This document shows positions 13,134 to 16,768 of a stretch of 16,768 bases of DNA, in pieces. The DNA comes from Bacillota bacterium (GTDB lineage: Bacteria; Bacillota_A; Clostridia; Lachnospirales; Lachnospiraceae). The stretch is from assembly GCA_023443925.1 (NCBI GenBank), contig JAEZSL010000107.1:1-16768 (forward strand), given 5' to 3'. The notes under the pieces were generated by a model. The model did not search any database and was not told where the DNA came from. It worked only from the letters and a program-made list of their open reading frames with translations. Each line of letters begins with the position of its first letter. Positions within the stretch are counted from its first letter, which is position 1. Position numbers and translations under genes: made by a program.

Positions 13134-14345
13134 TCATTTAAATAATTCCTGGGAAGCTTGAATAACTTCAGTTCTGGTATTCTGACCGTTGTATATCATC
13201 CATATTATCACATTCCCTTTTCTTACAACCAGCCCAAAATAATGCTCTTCATTATATCCAGAGGGTATATAATAAACCTCATCCAATCCATTGCACTCAA
13301 TCTTCTCAACTGATATACTTTCGTCGGGCAAGCCTAAAAAATAACTCTCTGCTTTATGCAATACATCCGATAATGCACCCTGCACCATAAATGGTGCGTA
13401 TATCTTATAATAATTTGTCCGTATCGAAGGTGTGTAAGGCTCTCCTTCATAGGTCATATCTTCTTGTACGAACTCTTCATTTATTTCGTATTCTTTCATA
13501 AATACATTGTATTTTTCACTCACATGGCTCACAGGGTAATTCCTAACTTCCGAATAATAGGTACTACGGATCACCGGTTTTTCCAACTTCTCTATATCAT
13601 TTAGTCTTACAACCGGGAGTTCCGTGGAGAGTGTAAGTGCATAATTTGATCTGCCGGAAATGGCCCCGGCTATCGTTACTACATTGCTGGTAATAGAAGC
13701 GAAGCATATAATTAGTACAACAGCTAAAAGACTATATACTATGAATTTACCAACCGAACGCTTCTTCCAGGGCTCATGATGATCAATATAAAAACCCATC
13801 TGGAGTCTTTTCTTTATTTGAATAAGAGCCTGCAGCTGTCTAGTAATTTCAAATATTGTGTAAATAACAATTGCAACACTAATAATGTAAATGAAATTGT
13901 TCTCCAATAGATTTAATGCCGGTGTGTCACCTATCATCACACCAAAAGCCGCAAATGCCATCATAAACAACAACATGATTATCTCGAACAGAATCAGCCT
14001 TTTAAACAGCTTACAGGATTTTCTGAGTGTATAACTCTGCTCTTCGGGATCCGTATGTATTTCCACTAAACTATTGGAAGCCGAGGCCTGAAAAATATGA
14101 ATTCCCTTGAAGGAGCATACATATCTCCAACCAGAAACTTTATACATATCCCGCATTTCCCGGCTCAGTACCTTCTCCCCAAATTCAAGACGATATTCTC
14201 TGTCCGCCGGAGCATTTATCTCAAAATAATTGAAGCTCTGGCTCATGCCCTTTAAAAGGAGGCCTTCTTTCGCCATATCCGACAGATAACTCTCCGTCTT
14301 ACCAATCTCATATATGCTGATACTACGAAACTTCTTCACCTTCAT
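13134..14345 (-). CDS. DUF2812 membrane protein
   Basis: 403 residues. The N-terminus, MKVKKFRSISIYEIGKTESY followed by LSDMAKEGLLL and YRLEFGEKVLS, matches the DUF2812 domain (about 1-100), a soluble domain of unknown function usually encoded beside PadR regulators. Three hydrophobic segments follow (about 117-138, 150-168 and 200-222), then a roughly 170-residue C-terminal region predicted outside the membrane. The start overlaps the padR stop by 4 bp (ATGA), so the pair is translationally coupled. The usual proposal for such pairs is a membrane stress or drug response module, but no biochemical role is established that I can name. A terminator follows. Confidence 0.85.
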   Translation of the reverse strand: MKVKKFRSISIYEIGKTESYLSDMAKEGLLLKGMSQSFNYFEINAPADREYRLEFGEKVLSREMRDMYKVSGWRYVCSFKGIHIFQASASNSLVEIHTDPEEQSYTLRKSCKLFKRLILFEIIMLLFMMAFAAFGVMIGDTPALNLLENNFIYIISVAIVIYTIFEITRQLQALIQIKKRLQMGFYIDHHEPWKKRSVGKFIVYSLLAVVLIICFASITSNVVTIAGAISGRSNYALTLSTELPVVRLNDIEKLEKPVIRSTYYSEVRNYPVSHVSEKYNVFMKEYEINEEFVQEDMTYEGEPYTPSIRTNYYKIYAPFMVQGALSDVLHKAESYFLGLPDESISVEKIECNGLDEVYYIPSGYNEEHYFGLVVRKGNVIIWMIYNGQNTRTEVIQASQELFK

Positions 14346-14656
14346 AGCGACTCCCCTTCCAAAAAAGCTCCATCTCTTAACATGAATTTTATACGCTGAT
14401 ATTCTGCTTTTAAAGCCATTTTCCCTTGCACTGTCAATTCATACGTTTTCCTTCTTCCATCATCTTGCTTTATATTTAGCAGATCTTCTTTCAGCATCCT
14501 GGTGAGTACTCCATATAAAGTACCTGGCCCCATTTCTATACGTCCACCGGATATTTCCTTAATATCTATCATCAGCTGATATCCATGGGCTGGTTTACTG
14601 AGGGCTAACAGTACATAATACATGGCTTCCGTCATAGGCCCTTCTTGATATGGCAT
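14342..14656 (-). CDS. PadR-family transcriptional regulator
   Basis: 104 residues, the short PadR form with a single winged-helix domain and no long C-terminal effector helices. Motifs: MTEAMYYVLLALSKPAHGYQ (about 8-27), GPGTLYGVLTRMLKEDLL (the recognition helix region) and RRKTYELTVQGK (the wing). It likely represses its own operon with the DUF2812 partner until an inducer binds. The start is backed by AGGAGG 8 nt upstream. It overlaps the next gene by 4 bp. A 30-bp palindrome over its promoter is the likely operator. Confidence 0.93.
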   Translation of the reverse strand: MPYQEGPMTEAMYYVLLALSKPAHGYQLMIDIKEISGGRIEMGPGTLYGVLTRMLKEDLLNIKQDDGRRKTYELTVQGKMALKAEYQRIKFMLRDGAFLEGESL

Positions 14657-14684
14657 AATTTATCCTCCTGCCTATATGTTATTA

Positions 14685-14714
14685 TTATGTGAAGCGATAT
14701 ATCGTTTCACATAA
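14685..14714. promoter_or_regulatory. 30-bp palindromic operator, probable PadR site
   Basis: TTATGTGAAGCGATA (14685-14699) is followed without spacer by TATCGTTTCACATAA (14700-14714), inverted copies with one mismatch. It begins at the -10 and covers the expected transcription start, so bound protein would block the promoter. It contains ATGT...ACAT halves as in known PadR-type boxes, though more widely spaced. Confidence 0.75.
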
Positions 14715-14741
14715 TATATCATTATTTCAAGTGATTGTCAA
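14713..14741 (-). promoter_or_regulatory. padR operon promoter
   Basis: Minus strand: -35 TTGACA (14736-14741), 17-nt spacer, -10 TATATT (14713-14718). The consensus -35 and the operator overlap suggest a strong promoter held down by repression. Confidence 0.75.
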
Positions 14742-14810
14742 ATATACCCTTCAGCATAAGTATAGTGCTTATTCTTATGCTTGAATGCATTTTAACACTA
14801 ACTAAAAAGA

Positions 14811-14874
14811 ATTCAAAAATAATAAAAGCCACTACATCACCCAGGTGTTTTCTCACCTAAGTCATGTAATGGCT
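14811..14874 (-). terminator. Terminator of the Opu operon
   Basis: On the minus strand the outer stem ATGTAATGGCT / AGCCACTACAT (14864-14874 with 14827-14837, one mismatch) and inner stem AGGTG / CACCT (14843-14858) are followed by a T-rich run (TTTATTATTTTT). It lies about 120 nt after the permease-binding protein stop. Confidence 0.7.
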
Positions 14875-14994
14875 ATTTTATTTTCAATACAATCGTGTGT
14901 AATGTGTAATTCAATAATTTTGAACTTTTTTAACTAAGAAAGCGCTAAACTATAATTATTTAATTATAAAATACTGTTTAAATCTGGTAATGGT

Positions 14995-16569
14995 CTAATT
15001 TATAAAGGAATTTTCAATCAGAAATTCTCTGGCAACGACTGAGGGTTCCATCTGAAGTTCATCAACTTTATAGTTTAGCTCAACCATCAACTCATCCGTT
15101 AATACTCCGCCTAATTCCTCGACTAAGGGAACTAATTCAGGATATTCCTCCGCTATTTCACCTCTCATTAATGGAATAGCATAGTATGGAGGGAAAAAGT
15201 TCTTATCATCCTGTAATGTTACCAGTTCAAACTTCTTAAGCAGCCCATCTGTTGAAAAAGCATCTGCTGCATCCGTTTCCTTGTTCATCAAAGCCACATA
15301 CCTGGGAGATCCATCTAATCCGATGGTATCTTTAAAACTAAAACCATAATGTTTAACAAGTCCTGGTATCCCATCAATTCTGTTTAAGAATTCAAGTGTG
15401 GTTCCGGCTTTTAATTCCTTACCCACCTTGGCCAAATCACTAATTGTGCTTAAATTATATTTATCAGCAGTTTCTTTGGTAACCGCCAGCACGTAGGTAT
15501 TATTAAAACCCATCTGTTTTAATACATCGATATTATACTGTTCTTTAAAATCCTGCTTAACCGTATTATATACTTCCTCCATATCAGAAATCGGAGGATA
15601 ATTAAGGGTGTCGCCGTATGCCGTACCGCTATAATCAAAATAAAGATCTATATCACCGGATCTTAAAGCAGAAAAACATACCTGTGTACCGCCAAGGTTA
15701 ATCTTTCTGTCAACGGTTATATCTGTTTTATCTTCTATTAAATCAGAAAACATATTAGCTAAAATATGCTGTTCCGTAAAATCTTTGCTGCCGATACGAA
15801 TTACTTTCTCAGCGGATATGTGATTCTTAAAGCCTGTATAGCCTAACACAAAAATAAGCAGAACTGTAGTAACTGCAATTATGCCCTTTTGCAGATTTCT
15901 TTTCTTTAAGAGCTTTTCTTTTGATCCTTCCCTATTTTGAAGACTGATAGGTGTAACCAGTTTTTCCACAATACCAATGAAAAAATCTACCAATAAAGCT
16001 AAGATGCAGGCAGGTATGGCTCCTGCCAGTATCTGATTATTATTAACGGTACGTATCCCGGAGAAAACTAAGAAACCAAGACCGCCGGCACCAATAAAAG
16101 CCGCCATAGTCATTAATCCCACAGCCGTTACCGCTGAAATTCTTACACCTGTCATTATAACAGGAAGTGCAAGGGGAATCTGAACCTTAAACAATATCTG
16201 AGTCTTTCTCAGTCCGATTCCTTTGGCAGCTTCAATGGTCTGCGGATTAATATTTTGAATTCCCGTAAAGGTATTTTTGATAATCGGCAGTAAAGAATAT
16301 AATATAACCATTACGACAGCCGGGAGAGTACCAATACCCAGAAAGGGAATCGCAAATCCCAGTAAGGCCATACTCGGAATGGCTTGAATAATATTCGCAA
16401 CGCCAATAACCGGTTTGTTTAGTTTTTTGATATAACTGATTAGAATACCAAGAGGCACACCAATGAGAATCGCAAATCCCACGGCAATTGCTGTTAATTG
16501 AATATGCTCTAAGGTCAGGGAAAGAATTTGATCTTTATTCTGTGTTAAATACTCAATAAATGCTATCAT
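14995..16569 (-). CDS. Osmoprotectant ABC transporter fused permease and substrate-binding protein (OpuCB-OpuCC type)
   Basis: 524 residues. The N-terminal half (1-210) is an OpuCB-type permease with about six membrane segments and the EAA loop EAAKGIGLRKTQILFKVQIP (113-132). An added membrane segment (about 229-247) then leads to an extracellular substrate-binding domain (255-524) of the OpuAC/OpuCC type, starting with IRIGSKDFTEQ, containing GGTQVCFSALRSGDIDLYFD and DAADAFSTDGLL. Such fusions are known in Bacillota and import glycine betaine, choline or carnitine for osmotic protection; the ligand is not fixed by the sequence. The ATG overlaps the ATPase stop by 4 bp, indicating coupled translation. 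No separate binding protein is needed. A terminator lies downstream. Confidence 0.93.
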   Translation of the reverse strand: MIAFIEYLTQNKDQILSLTLEHIQLTAIAVGFAILIGVPLGILISYIKKLNKPVIGVANIIQAIPSMALLGFAIPFLGIGTLPAVVMVILYSLLPIIKNTFTGIQNINPQTIEAAKGIGLRKTQILFKVQIPLALPVIMTGVRISAVTAVGLMTMAAFIGAGGLGFLVFSGIRTVNNNQILAGAIPACILALLVDFFIGIVEKLVTPISLQNREGSKEKLLKKRNLQKGIIAVTTVLLIFVLGYTGFKNHISAEKVIRIGSKDFTEQHILANMFSDLIEDKTDITVDRKINLGGTQVCFSALRSGDIDLYFDYSGTAYGDTLNYPPISDMEEVYNTVKQDFKEQYNIDVLKQMGFNNTYVLAVTKETADKYNLSTISDLAKVGKELKAGTTLEFLNRIDGIPGLVKHYGFSFKDTIGLDGSPRYVALMNKETDAADAFSTDGLLKKFELVTLQDDKNFFPPYYAIPLMRGEIAEEYPELVPLVEELGGVLTDELMVELNYKVDELQMEPSVVAREFLIENSFIN

Positions 16570-16768
16570 GAATTAACAACCTCCTGTGTATCAATATATT
16601 GCTGACTAAGTGTAGTTACAAGGCTGCTTTTTGTAATAAGACCCAATAATTTATTCTCATCGTCAGTTACAGGGATACCGGAAACATGATTTTCATCAAC
16701 TAAAGTTAATATATCAATAATAGTATTATCCGGGGAAACTTTTAAGAAATCTGTGTTCATAATGGAAT
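16566..16768 (-). CDS. Osmoprotectant ABC transporter ATPase (OpuCA type), C-terminal CBS part only
   Basis: Partial: 66 codons plus the stop are visible and the frame stays open through the right edge, so the ATG at 16760 is internal and not the true start. The visible part is one CBS repeat: DNTIIDILTLVDENHVSGIP, then VTDDENKLLGLITKSSLVTTL. OpuCA-type ATPases carry paired CBS domains at this end that sense ionic strength or cyclic di-AMP. The stop overlaps the fused permease gene by 4 bp. Assignment rests on the CBS sequence together with that neighbour; the nucleotide-binding domain is outside the window. Confidence 0.8.
   Translation of the reverse strand, partial: SIMNTDFLKVSPDNTIIDILTLVDENHVSGIPVTDDENKLLGLITKSSLVTTLSQQYIDTQEVVNS

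Larger units (their letters stand above)
14657..14994 (-). other. Gap between Opu and padR genes
   Basis: 338 nt. From the right it contains an AT-rich stretch (about 14875-14994) with nothing recognisable, the terminator of the Opu operon, an 8-bp hairpin AGCATAAG/CTTATGCT (14753-14781), the padR promoter and its palindromic operator. Confidence 0.6.

Overview
The window looks like chromosomal DNA of a low-to-medium GC, gut- or soil-type Bacillota, most likely a Lachnospiraceae-like Clostridia. The reasons are strong AGGAGG ribosome sites, AT-rich spacers with good TTGACA/TATAAT promoters, and gene families typical of that group: an LplABC/YtcQ-type sugar ABC importer without its own ATPase, a PadR-DUF2812 pair, and an Opu permease-binding protein fusion. 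The genus is an inference. No RNA genes, phage, transposase or CRISPR array were seen.

Left part, positions 1-7862, all on the minus strand. This is one glycan-use gene cluster, read in the order permease B, permease C, lipoprotein binding protein, GH29 alpha-L-fucosidase, GH130 mannoside phosphorylase, and a GH18 chitinase-like enzyme that runs off the left edge. The three enzymes have no signal peptide, so an imported fucose/mannose/GlcNAc-type oligosaccharide is probably taken apart in the cytoplasm. The core of an N-glycan is an attractive but unproven substrate. The spaces between genes are unusually structured: a 23-bp tandem repeat, palindromes, hairpins, and a small leader ORF whose stop lies 2 nt before the second permease's start.

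Middle, 7863-11336. A long AT-rich divergent control region (about 0.9 kb) carries a minus-strand promoter for the operon and a plus-strand promoter for a stand-alone cytoplasmic CBM9-like protein. A LacI-family regulator follows on the plus strand with its own promoter. A 10-bp motif (TTTCATACAA / TTGTATGAAA) recurs in the divergent region, and close matches lie in the lacI-type gene's promoter and at its start codon. This suggests one regulator governing all three units. A large compound hairpin at 11235-11321 separates this block from the next.

Right part, 11337-16768, all minus strand. It holds an S41-family lipoprotein peptidase with two promoters, a PadR-DUF2812 two-gene operon with a 30-bp palindrome over its promoter and a clear terminator, and the 3' part of an osmoprotectant (OpuC-type) operon. 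The latter comprises the CBS-domain end of the ATPase, which overlaps a fused permease/substrate-binding protein by 4 bp, followed by a terminator.
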